From Mycolicibacterium hassiacum DSM 44199 (GTDB taxonomy: Bacteria; Actinomycetota; Actinomycetes; Mycobacteriales; Mycobacteriaceae): a stretch of 64,000 nucleotides of DNA. The stretch lies in the NCBI RefSeq assembly GCF_900603025.1, contig NZ_LR026975.1, forward strand, positions 2,542,001-2,606,000, read 5' to 3'. The notes beneath the pieces are model-generated. The model did no database searches and had not been told where the DNA came from. It saw only the letters and a list, made by a program, of their open reading frames with translations. The position numbers and the translations under genes were made by a program. Positions 57,533 through 64,000 of this stretch are shown one piece after another (the stretch's first letter is position 1; each line of letters opens with the position of its first letter).

Positions 57533-58714
57533 ATGACGAAACGGGTGATCGACCAGGTCGCCGAGCTCGCCGACCAGCTGCGTGCACAGGCAGCCGAAGC
57601 CGAGCGGATCGGCCGACTAACCGACGAGACGGTCAAGCTCATGAAGCAGATGGGCAACATTCGCCTTCTGCAACCAAAACGCCACGGCGGCTTGGAAGTT
57701 CATCCGCGAGAGTTCGCCGAAACGGTGATGGCGCTGGCCGCGCTCGACCCGTCGGCGGGCTGGATCAACGGCGTCGTCGGCGTGCACCCATACCAGCTGG
57801 CCTACGCCGATCCCCGGGTGGGCGAGGAAATCTGGGCCGACGACGTCGACACCTGGATCGCCTCCCCGTACGCACCGCAGGGCATCGCCCGGCCGGTCGA
57901 CGGCGGCTACATCTTCAACGGCCGCTGGCAGTTCAGCTCCGGCACCGACCACTGCGACTGGATCATCCTCGGCGCGCTGGTCGGCGACGCGGAGGGCAAA
58001 CCGGTGACGCCGCCGCAGATCCTGCACATGATCCTGCCGCGCAAGGACTACGAGATCGTCGAGGACTCCTGGGATGTCGTCGGGCTGCGCGGCACCGGCT
58101 CCAAGGACGTGATCGTGCGCGACGCGTTCGTGCCGAGCTACCGGACCATGGACGGCCTGAAGGTGATGGACGGCACCGCGCAGCGTGAGGCCGGCATGAC
58201 CGACCCGCTGTACCTGATGCCGTGGTCGACGATGTTCCCGCTGGGCATCTCGGCGGCCACCATCGGCATCGCCGAGGGCGCGCTCGCCGCGGCCCTGGAC
58301 TACCAGCGGGACCGGGTGAACGCCAGCGGGGTCGCGGTCAAGGACGACCCGTACGTGATGTACGCGATCGGCGAGGCCGCCGCCGACATCAACGCCGCCC
58401 GCCAGGAGCTGCTGGCCAACGTCGACCGCATCTACGACATGGTCGCCGCCGGCCAGGAGGTCCCGTTCGAGGTGCGGGCGGCCGGGCGGCGCACCCAGGT
58501 GCGTGCGGTGTGGCGGGCGGTGTCGGCCGTCGACGAGATCATCGCCCGCTGCGGCGGCAACGGGATGCGGATGGACAAGCCGCTGCAGCGGTACTGGCGC
58601 GATGTGCACGTCGGCCAGGTGCACGCCATCCACAACCCCGGCACCGTCTACCACGCCTCGGCGCTGAGCTCGCTGGGTGTCGATCCCCAGGGCCCGCTGC
58701 GGGCGATGATCTGA
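57533..58714 (+). CDS. Flavin-dependent monooxygenase, acyl-CoA-dehydrogenase fold (HsaA-like)
   Basis: The 393-residue protein matches the length of HsaA, the oxygenase that hydroxylates the phenolic ring of steroid seco-intermediates with reduced flavin from a partner reductase. Landmarks are NIRLLQPKRHGGLEVHP (about 42-58), AALDPSAGWINGVVGVH, GRWQFSSGTDHCDWIILGA and the C-terminal RYWRDVHVGQVHAIHNPGT. The reductase (HsaB type) is not in this window. The extradiol dioxygenase gene starts 13 bases downstream. Confidence 0.88.
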   Translation: MTKRVIDQVAELADQLRAQAAEAERIGRLTDETVKLMKQMGNIRLLQPKRHGGLEVHPREFAETVMALAALDPSAGWINGVVGVHPYQLAYADPRVGEEIWADDVDTWIASPYAPQGIARPVDGGYIFNGRWQFSSGTDHCDWIILGALVGDAEGKPVTPPQILHMILPRKDYEIVEDSWDVVGLRGTGSKDVIVRDAFVPSYRTMDGLKVMDGTAQREAGMTDPLYLMPWSTMFPLGISAATIGIAEGALAAALDYQRDRVNASGVAVKDDPYVMYAIGEAAADINAARQELLANVDRIYDMVAAGQEVPFEVRAAGRRTQVRAVWRAVSAVDEIIARCGGNGMRMDKPLQRYWRDVHVGQVHAIHNPGTVYHASALSSLGVDPQGPLRAMI

Positions 58715-58727
58715 GCAGGACGAAGCG

Positions 58728-59645
58728 ATGACGAGCAGTTCGCTGATCCACAGCCTCGGCTATGTGACCGTGCAGGCCGGCGACATGGACCGCTGGCGCC
58801 ACTTCGCCTTCGACGTACTGGGTTTCGCCCGCGGCAGCGGCCCGGACCCGGACGCGCTCTATCTTCGGATGGACGAGCGCACGGCGCGCATCATCGTGAC
58901 GCCCGGCGACGCCGACCGGATCGTGTCGGTGGGCTGGGAGGTCCGAGACCACCTCGCACTCGACGCGGTGAAACGCGCGCTGGAGTCCGCGGGCGTCGCG
59001 GTCAAGGAACTCTCGCTCGCCGAGGCCGACGCCCGCCGTGTCGAGCGGGTGATCACGTTCCAGGACCCGGCCGGCACTACGGTTGAGGTGTTCTGCGGCC
59101 CGGTGCTCGACCACAGCCCGGTGGTCACCCCGTACGGGGCCCGGTTCGTCACCGGCGATCTCGGCCTGGGACACGTGGTGCTGCCCGCGGTCGACGTCGA
59201 GGGGCTGTCCCGGTTCTACACCGAGGTGCTGGGCTTTCGGCCGCGCGGCGCGTTCCGGGTGCCCGCCCCGCCGGAGTTCGGCCCGATCCGGGTGCGCTTC
59301 CTGGGCGTCAACCCGCGCCACCACAGCCTGGCGCTGTGCCCCGCGGCCACCCTGAAGGACCCGGGCCTGATCCACCTGATGGTCGAGGTCGACACCCTCG
59401 ACGCGGTGGGCCAGGCGCTGGACCGCGTCACCCGGGACGGCTACCAGCTGTCGTCGACGCTGGGCCGGCACACCAACGACAAGATGGTGTCGTTCTACGT
59501 CCGCGCCCCCGGTGACTGGGACATCGAGTTCGGTACCGGTGGCCTGCTCATCGACGACGAGCACTACACCGCCGAGGAGATCACCGCCGACAGCTACTGG
59601 GGGCATCAGTGGGTCGACGACCTGCCCGCCGCGATGCGCCCGTGA
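58728..59645 (+). CDS. Type I extradiol ring-cleavage dioxygenase (HsaC/BphC-like)
   Basis: The 305-residue two-module dioxygenase opens catechols next to the hydroxyls. The iron ligands lie in the C-terminal module: His in DLGLGHVVLPA (about 146), His in DPGLIHLMVEVD (about 214) and Glu in DWDIEFGTGG (about 265). TLGRHTNDKMVSFYV holds the second-sphere histidine. It has the length of a complete enzyme and is co-transcribed with the HsaA-like gene, so hydroxylation and ring cleavage are coupled. Confidence 0.92.
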   Translation: MTSSSLIHSLGYVTVQAGDMDRWRHFAFDVLGFARGSGPDPDALYLRMDERTARIIVTPGDADRIVSVGWEVRDHLALDAVKRALESAGVAVKELSLAEADARRVERVITFQDPAGTTVEVFCGPVLDHSPVVTPYGARFVTGDLGLGHVVLPAVDVEGLSRFYTEVLGFRPRGAFRVPAPPEFGPIRVRFLGVNPRHHSLALCPAATLKDPGLIHLMVEVDTLDAVGQALDRVTRDGYQLSSTLGRHTNDKMVSFYVRAPGDWDIEFGTGGLLIDDEHYTAEEITADSYWGHQWVDDLPAAMRP

Positions 59646-59689
59646 CCACCGGCTGGTTGTTATGACCCGGGAGGTCGGTGACGGCGCGG

Positions 59690-59862
59690 GCGCTTGGCAA
59701 AGCCGAACGCTTCAACCGCACCCTGCTGGCCGAATGGGCCTACACCCGGCCCGGGACACCCAACGCCAACGCGGCCAGGACCGATACCTGCACCACCACA
59801 ACACTCGACGAGGCCACACCGCCCTCGGAGGAAAACCACCCACCATCCGCCTCACCGCCTGA
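59690..59862 (+). pseudogene. 3' remnant of an IS481-family transposase, frameshifted
   Basis: One frame reads GKAERFNRTLLAEWAYTRPG, the conserved catalytic-glutamate region of IS481 transposases. A shift then gives DRYLHHHNTRRGHTALGGKP and the end PPTIRLTA before a stop at 59860-59862. The 5' two thirds are missing. It marks an old insertion just after the dioxygenase gene. Confidence 0.8.
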
Positions 59863-59891
59863 CAACAACATCTCAGGTCACCACAACGAGC
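59826..59891. repeat. Direct repeat, left copy (IS481-type 3' end)
   Basis: The 66 bases covering the last transposase codons and some sequence beyond are repeated in the same direction at 61363-61427 with about 88 percent identity, including the core GCCTCACCGCCTGACAACAA. The two copies flank the HNH endonuclease gene. Confidence 0.8.
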
Positions 59892-59922
59892 CGCGGGCGG
59901 CGGTGGGCCGTTGCGGCCCCGT

Positions 59923-61251
59923 TTACCCGCCGTCGTCGTCGTTTCCGCCGTGTCTTTCGGTGAGGTAGCGCTGGGGGTGGTGGTAGTTGTTGATCCTGGG
60001 CTGGCCGGTGTCCAGGGGCTGGGGCGGAATCCATTGGGTGCGACCGTTGTTGCGGGTGGTCCGCCAGTCGGTCTGCTCGATCAGGTTGTTGTGGGGCTGG
60101 CAGGCCAGGGCCAGCTCGTCGATGTCGGTGTTGCCGCCGGCGGCGAAGTCCTTGACCGCGTGGTGAGCCTGGGTCTGATAGAACGGCCGGCTGCAGCCGG
60201 GTTTGGTGCAGCCCCGATCCCGGGCGAACAGCGCCAGCCGCTGCGCGGCGGTGGCATTGCGTTTGGCCCGCCCGAGATACAGGACCTCCTCGGTGTGATC
60301 GTCGAACACGGCCAGGTAGTGGTGCGCGTTCGCCGCAGCGGCGATGACATCGCGCATCGGCAGTCTGGTGCCGCCACCGGTGTGGGCCCACCCGGCCGCC
60401 GATTCCAGCTCACCGAGGGTGGTGGTCACCACGATGGTGGCGGGGATGCCGTTGAGCTGTCCCATCTCCTTGCTGTCGACCGCGATCGACAGCGCGGTGC
60501 GCAGTGCGTCGTGGTTGCGCTGTTCCTGAGACCGCGTGTCGAGCTCGCCGTCCCGGGTGTGGGGGGCGCCGTGTTTGGCGATCACGACGTCGAGCAGGGC
60601 CCCGGTGACCGGATCGACCCGGCCGCGGACCTCACGCATACCGTCCGACCCCTGGGGGCCGACGACCAGGCTGCGCCGGCGCTGCTGGAGGTCTTCGTCG
60701 GGTTCGGCGCCGTCGGGGTCGATCAGGTCGACCAGGTGCTGGGCGACCTTCCGCAGCCCGTCGGCATCCAGGTTGCTGCCGTGGGCGGTGAGATCGGCCT
60801 CGATCCGGTCGCGGGTGGCGTCGTCGACCCAGCCGGGCAACCGGTCCAGGGTCTTGCGGATGACGTTTTCGTGCTCGGGGCCGAGCCGACCGTCGGCGAC
60901 CGCCTCGGCCACATGAGCCAACTCGGCGGGCAGTTCCTCGCCGGTCAGCGCGCGCCGGGGCCCGAACCGACGGGCCGCCCGCAGCCGGCGATTCGCCTCG
61001 GCACGGGTGATCCGCAGCCGCAACGACAACACCTCACGCCAGCAGGCCTCCCCGAACTGGTGTGGATCGGCCTCGGCCACCAGATGCGCGGTGAAACGGC
61101 GTTCGATCGACGGCCACTGCCAGGCGATGGTCTTGAGCGCATCGAGCCGGGCCAGCACCTGCGGATTGGTCTGGGTATGCAGGCAAACCGACTGCAGGAA
61201 CCGCACAGCGTCCTGGATGGCCCGGATCGCGGCGTCGATCTCCCCTTCCAC
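59923..61251 (-). CDS. DUF222/HNH endonuclease, REP13E12 family
   Basis: The 442-residue protein has an N-terminal DUF222 helical domain (LSLRLRITRAEANRRLRAARRFG; LDRLPGWVDDATRDRIEADL as landmarks) and a C-terminal HNH nuclease with paired cysteines (RDRGCTKPGCSRPFYQ), the HH of TQAHHAVKDFAAGG, and CQPHNNLIEQTDW. Members are repetitive in mycobacterial genomes and several are damage-inducible. I chose GTG 61251 because a TAGTGT -10 box ends 7 bases upstream and an SOS box overlies it; ATG 61281 would put the operator inside the gene. Confidence 0.88.
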   Translation of the reverse strand: MEGEIDAAIRAIQDAVRFLQSVCLHTQTNPQVLARLDALKTIAWQWPSIERRFTAHLVAEADPHQFGEACWREVLSLRLRITRAEANRRLRAARRFGPRRALTGEELPAELAHVAEAVADGRLGPEHENVIRKTLDRLPGWVDDATRDRIEADLTAHGSNLDADGLRKVAQHLVDLIDPDGAEPDEDLQQRRRSLVVGPQGSDGMREVRGRVDPVTGALLDVVIAKHGAPHTRDGELDTRSQEQRNHDALRTALSIAVDSKEMGQLNGIPATIVVTTTLGELESAAGWAHTGGGTRLPMRDVIAAAANAHHYLAVFDDHTEEVLYLGRAKRNATAAQRLALFARDRGCTKPGCSRPFYQTQAHHAVKDFAAGGNTDIDELALACQPHNNLIEQTDWRTTRNNGRTQWIPPQPLDTGQPRINNYHHPQRYLTERHGGNDDDGG

Positions 61252-61254
61252 ATA

Positions 61255-61270
61255 TCGAACACTAGTTCGA
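61255..61270 (-). promoter_or_regulatory. LexA (SOS) box over the endonuclease promoter
   Basis: TCGAAC-ACTA-GTTCGA is a perfect match to the mycobacterial SOS box TCGAAC-N4-GTTCGA. It covers the TAGTGT -10 box (61259-61264 on the minus strand) and lies 3 bases upstream of the chosen GTG. LexA bound here would block transcription, giving induction by DNA damage. Confidence 0.85.
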
Positions 61271-61362
61271 ACCACCGACATCCCGCGCAACCATCCACAA
61301 CCGCCAATCGATACCCAACTCCCACAGAACGGGCTGCGATCCCGCGGGCGTTCCCCCGCGGC

Positions 61363-61427
61363 CGAGGAGAACCACCCGCCAGCCGCCTCACCGCCTGACA
61401 ACAACGTCTCAGGTCTCCACAACCAGC
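61363..61427. repeat. Direct repeat, right copy (IS481-type 3' end)
   Basis: This copy keeps only the last transposase codons (RGEPPASRLTA, stop at 61396-61398) and the downstream bases. With the left copy at 59826-59891 it brackets the endonuclease gene. The remaining sequence between the endonuclease and iclR genes (61271-61558) holds this repeat and the palindromes listed next. Confidence 0.78.
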
Positions 61428-61522
61428 AGCACAAGCCCGTTTCCCGGTTGCGACGGCTGCCATACTCCGCAGCCCTTTGTGACAGCACCCACATATGTGT
61501 GTTAGAAATATGCCTAACTGCC

Positions 61523-61541
61523 ATATGCCTATTAGGCACAT
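61523..61541. promoter_or_regulatory. Palindrome upstream of the IclR gene
   Basis: TGCCT-ATT-AGGCA (61526-61538) is perfect and extends to a 19-bp near-palindrome. A related half-site (TATGCCTAA) lies about 16 bases before it, and CACATATGTG at about 61490-61499 is a further perfect palindrome. The region is unusually A/T-rich for this genome and ends 18 bases before the start codon: a good candidate operator for IclR autoregulation. Confidence 0.55.
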
Positions 61542-61558
61542 GTCCCGCTGGAGGATCC

Positions 61559-62425
61559 GTGACCCTGACGATCAGTGCCCCCGCGCCCCGCAAGAACCCG
61601 GTCGAGGAACCGCCCGCCGCCGTCATCGACCGCGTCTCGCTGGTGCTCGACGCGTTCGACGGCCCGGGTCGGCTGACCCTGGCCCAGATCGTGCGGCGCA
61701 CCGGTCTGCCCCGCTCCTCGGCGCACCGGATCCTCGACCGACTGGTGCAGCTGCGCTGGCTGCGCCGCAACGGCCGCGACTACGAGCTCGGGATGCGCCT
61801 GGTCGAACTGGGATCGCTTGCCGTGCACCAGGACCGGTTGCACCGGGCGGCCATCCCGAAGCTGCACGAGCTGCACGCCGCCACCGGGTTGGTGGTGCAC
61901 CTGGCGGTGCTGGACGGTTCCGACATCGTCTACATGGAGAAGATCGGCAACCGCCTGGCCACCGCGCTGCCGTCCCGGGTGGGCGGCCGGCAGCCGGCGC
62001 ACTGTACCGCGCTGGGCAAGGCGATGCTGGCCTACCGCGACGAGCGCAACCTCGAGCTGTGCCAGTCCGGTGGACTGACCCGCCGCACCCGCTACTCGAT
62101 CTCCTCGCCGGCCCAGCTGCGCGAGGAGCTGGCGCGGGTGCGGGCCCGCGGCGTGGCGTTCGACCGCGAGGAGGCGGTGCCGGGCTTCGGCTGCGTGGCC
62201 GCGCCGATCGGCGATCCCGGTGACGCCGTCGCCGCGGTCTCGGTGTGCGGACCGATCAAGCACATGAGCTTCGACCAGCGCATGGTCGCCACGCTGCGGA
62301 TGGCCGCGCTGGGCATCTGGCGCGCCGTCGAGGACGGCACCGTCCGGGTGGCCCCGACGCTGCAGCCGGTGCGGCCGCTGCACGGCCGGCCGAACCGCCC
62401 GGTGTCGGCGGGGCTGCCGGCATGA
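61559..62425 (+). CDS. IclR-family transcriptional regulator
   Basis: The 288-residue protein has the winged helix (VIDRVSLVLDAFDG; LTLAQIVRRTGLPRSSAHRIL, about 40-60) and the C-terminal ligand domain with LHAATGLVVHLAVLDGSDIVYMEKI in outline, PAHCTALGKAMLA and GVAFDREEAVPGFGCVAAPI, all typical of IclR. GTG start behind GGAGGA. It overlaps the esterase gene by ATGA and probably controls it. The effector is unknown. Confidence 0.92.
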   Translation: MTLTISAPAPRKNPVEEPPAAVIDRVSLVLDAFDGPGRLTLAQIVRRTGLPRSSAHRILDRLVQLRWLRRNGRDYELGMRLVELGSLAVHQDRLHRAAIPKLHELHAATGLVVHLAVLDGSDIVYMEKIGNRLATALPSRVGGRQPAHCTALGKAMLAYRDERNLELCQSGGLTRRTRYSISSPAQLREELARVRARGVAFDREEAVPGFGCVAAPIGDPGDAVAAVSVCGPIKHMSFDQRMVATLRMAALGIWRAVEDGTVRVAPTLQPVRPLHGRPNRPVSAGLPA

Positions 62426-63372
62426 GGCTGGACCCGCAGATCGCCGAGATCATCGAGGCGCTCGACGGCGGATTCCCCCCGGTGCACACCATGTCCGGGC
62501 CCGAGGCCCGGGCCGCCATCCGGGCCCGGTTCGTCCCGCCGGAGCACCCCGAGCCGGTGGCCGAGGTGGCCGACCGGGTCATCGACGGCCCCGGCGGCGA
62601 GCTGACGGTGCGCGTCTACCGTCCCGCCGTCGCGGCCGAGCGACCGGTGCCCACCCTGGTGTGGGCGCACGGCGGCGGCTGGGTGTTCTGCGATCTGGAC
62701 AGCCACGACAACCTGTGTCGAGATTTCGCCAATCGTATTGGCGCCGTGGTGGTTTCGGTGCACTACCGGCGCGCTCCCGACGAGGGTCGGTGGCCGGCGG
62801 CGGCCGAGGACGTCTACGCCGCCACGGTCTGGGCGGCCACCCACATCGGCGAACTGGGCAACGATCCGGCCAACCTGCTGGTCGGCGGCGACAGCGCCGG
62901 CGGCAACCTGGCTGCGGTCACCACCCTGATGGCGCGCGACCGGGGCACCCCGGCGATCGCCGCCCAGCTGCTCGTCTACCCGGTGATCGCCGCGGACTTC
63001 GACACCGACTCCTACCGGCGGTTCGGCCGGGGCTACTACAACCCGCGGCCGGCCCTGCAGTGGTACTGGGACCAGTACGTCCCGGACCCCGCCGACCGCG
63101 CCCACCCGTACGCCTCTCCCCTGCACGCCGACAGCCACGCCGGTCTGCCGCCGGCGGTGCTGGTGCTGGCCGGGCACGACCCGCTGCACGACGAGGGCCG
63201 CGACTACGCCGAGGCCCTGCGCCGCGCCGGGGTGCCGGTCACCGAGTGCTTCTTCGAGGGCGGCGTGCACGGGTTCATGACGATGCCCGTGCTCGAGCTG
63301 TGCGGGCGGGCCCGGGCTCAGGCCTGCGCGGCGCTCTCGGCGCTGTTGGGCAGCGGTTCGGCCGCGCCGTAG
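62422..63372 (+). CDS. HSL-type alpha/beta hydrolase (esterase)
   Basis: The 316-residue esterase belongs to the hormone-sensitive-lipase family, with HGGGW at 83-87 (oxyanion hole), the nucleophile in GDSAGG (156-161), the acid near VLAGHDPLHDEG (about 253-258) and the histidine in GGVHGFMTM (about 283). Short-chain esters are the usual substrates. It is co-translated with iclR, and its 3' end overlaps the convergent reductase gene by 55 bases. Confidence 0.9.
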   Translation: MRLDPQIAEIIEALDGGFPPVHTMSGPEARAAIRARFVPPEHPEPVAEVADRVIDGPGGELTVRVYRPAVAAERPVPTLVWAHGGGWVFCDLDSHDNLCRDFANRIGAVVVSVHYRRAPDEGRWPAAAEDVYAATVWAATHIGELGNDPANLLVGGDSAGGNLAAVTTLMARDRGTPAIAAQLLVYPVIAADFDTDSYRRFGRGYYNPRPALQWYWDQYVPDPADRAHPYASPLHADSHAGLPPAVLVLAGHDPLHDEGRDYAEALRRAGVPVTECFFEGGVHGFMTMPVLELCGRARAQACAALSALLGSGSAAP

Positions 63373-64000
63373 CGCTGATCGGGGTCCAGCACGCAGTGGG
63401 TGCGGCCGAACACGGTCACCATGCACTTGTTGTTGTGGTTGCACCTGCTGCGCACCCCGGCGTCGGCCGCCATCCGGTTCACCAGGTCCGGCTCCCGCAG
63501 CAGGGCCCGGCCCATGGCCATCAGGTGGAAGCCCTCCCGCATCGCGGTCTCGAGGTGCTCGCGGTTGGTGATCCCGCCCAGCAGCACGAGTTTGGTGTTG
63601 CGCATCACCGGCACGAACTGGCGCGCCGCCGGCAGCATGTAGAGATCCTCGTAGGGGTAGCTGCCCATCATCGCCCGCCCGAACAGCCGCACCCCCGGCC
63701 GCATCGCCGGCGGCATCGACTGCGCGAACTCGCGCACCGGGACATCGCCGCGGAACAGGTACATCGGCTTGAACACCGAGGAGCCCTGGGTGAGCTCGAT
63801 GGCGTCGAGGGTGGCATCGGTGTCGAGCAGCTGCGCGGTGCGCAGCGCCTCGTCGATCCAGATGCTGCCGGGCAGCCCGTCGTCCATGTTCAGCTTGGCG
63901 ATCACCGCGATGCGGTCACCGACCACCTCGCGCACCCGCCGGGCGATCTCGCGGACGAACCGCGACCGGTTGTCGATGCTGCCGCCGTACTCGTCGCGGC
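63318..64000 (-). CDS. NADH:flavin oxidoreductase/old yellow enzyme family, 5' end off the window
   Basis: About 227 residues of the C-terminal two thirds are visible. The entry at the right edge reads RRDEYGGSIDNRSRFVREIA, the conserved FMN-barrel segment. AVIAKLNMDDG, VLLGGITNREHLETAMREG and MGRALLREPDLV follow (FMN phosphate site), and a cysteine cluster CNHNNKCMV...THC, as in enzymes with an iron-sulphur cluster. It probably reduces an enoate or dienoyl substrate. No second domain follows, since the frame stops at 63318. Confidence 0.88.
   Translation of the reverse strand, partial: RDEYGGSIDNRSRFVREIARRVREVVGDRIAVIAKLNMDDGLPGSIWIDEALRTAQLLDTDATLDAIELTQGSSVFKPMYLFRGDVPVREFAQSMPPAMRPGVRLFGRAMMGSYPYEDLYMLPAARQFVPVMRNTKLVLLGGITNREHLETAMREGFHLMAMGRALLREPDLVNRMAADAGVRSRCNHNNKCMVTVFGRTHCVLDPDQRYGAAEPLPNSAESAAQA

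Overview
The window is high-GC actinobacterial DNA from a mycobacterium, most likely a Mycolicibacterium-type species. From memory, positions 1 to about 48,650 follow the gene order of the M. tuberculosis stretch Rv2771c-Rv2860c: dapB, aldR/ald, pepR, gpsI, lppU, rpsO, ribF, sirR/mntR, truB, pptT, pptH, echA16, dinF, nrnA, rbfA, infB, ylxR, nusA, rimP, proS, efpA, cysG, cobB, cobO, the chelatase gene, mtr, then an SDR, aldC, a PuuD-like amidotransferase and glnA4. Coding density is high, genes overlap by ATGA/GTGA, and many starts look leaderless (TANNNT, about 6 bases, then GTG).

Layout. 1-11,460: cell-wall and amino-acid genes (dapB, aldR/ald), a class A beta-lactamase, then pepR, PNPase, LppU, S15, RibF and a DtxR-type metal regulator. 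11,500-20,050: truB-pptT-pptH, secreted proteins, a CocE hydrolase, the uncharacterised DUF2277-DUF1802 pair, echA16 and a methyltransferase. 20,146-30,913: dinF, nrnA, the rimP-nusA-ylxR-infB-rbfA translation block, two small envelope genes and proS. 31,000-43,858: efpA and a corrin operon (GNAT, chelatase, cobO, cobB, cysG), a lipase-like hydrolase, mycothione reductase, and an ArsR-controlled CbiMNQO cobalt/nickel importer next to the corrin genes. 44,201-48,657: a GntR-SDR-aldC-amidotransferase operon resembling gamma-glutamyl-amine catabolism. Its glutamine-synthetase-like first gene has lost its 5' third.

From about 48,650 onward the region looks accessory. It begins at the broken glnA4 and carries two genes for the osmolyte N-acetylglutaminylglutamine amide. 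The first of these is cut near its 3' end by an intact 1,461-bp ISL3-family element with perfect 8-bp target duplications. Then come a ring-cleavage set (HsaA-, HsaC- and HsaD-like enzymes plus a Baeyer-Villiger monooxygenase), an HNH endonuclease with a perfect mycobacterial SOS box over its promoter and IS481-type remnants on both sides, an IclR regulator with an esterase, and a partial old-yellow-enzyme reductase running off the right edge.

I found no tRNA, rRNA or CRISPR array. I did not find a clearly new multi-gene system. The strongest new observations are the ISL3 insertion that uncouples the osmolyte genes, the headless glnA4 operon, the ArsR operator in front of cbiM, the SOS-controlled endonuclease, and hairpin leaders in front of rpsO and gpsI.
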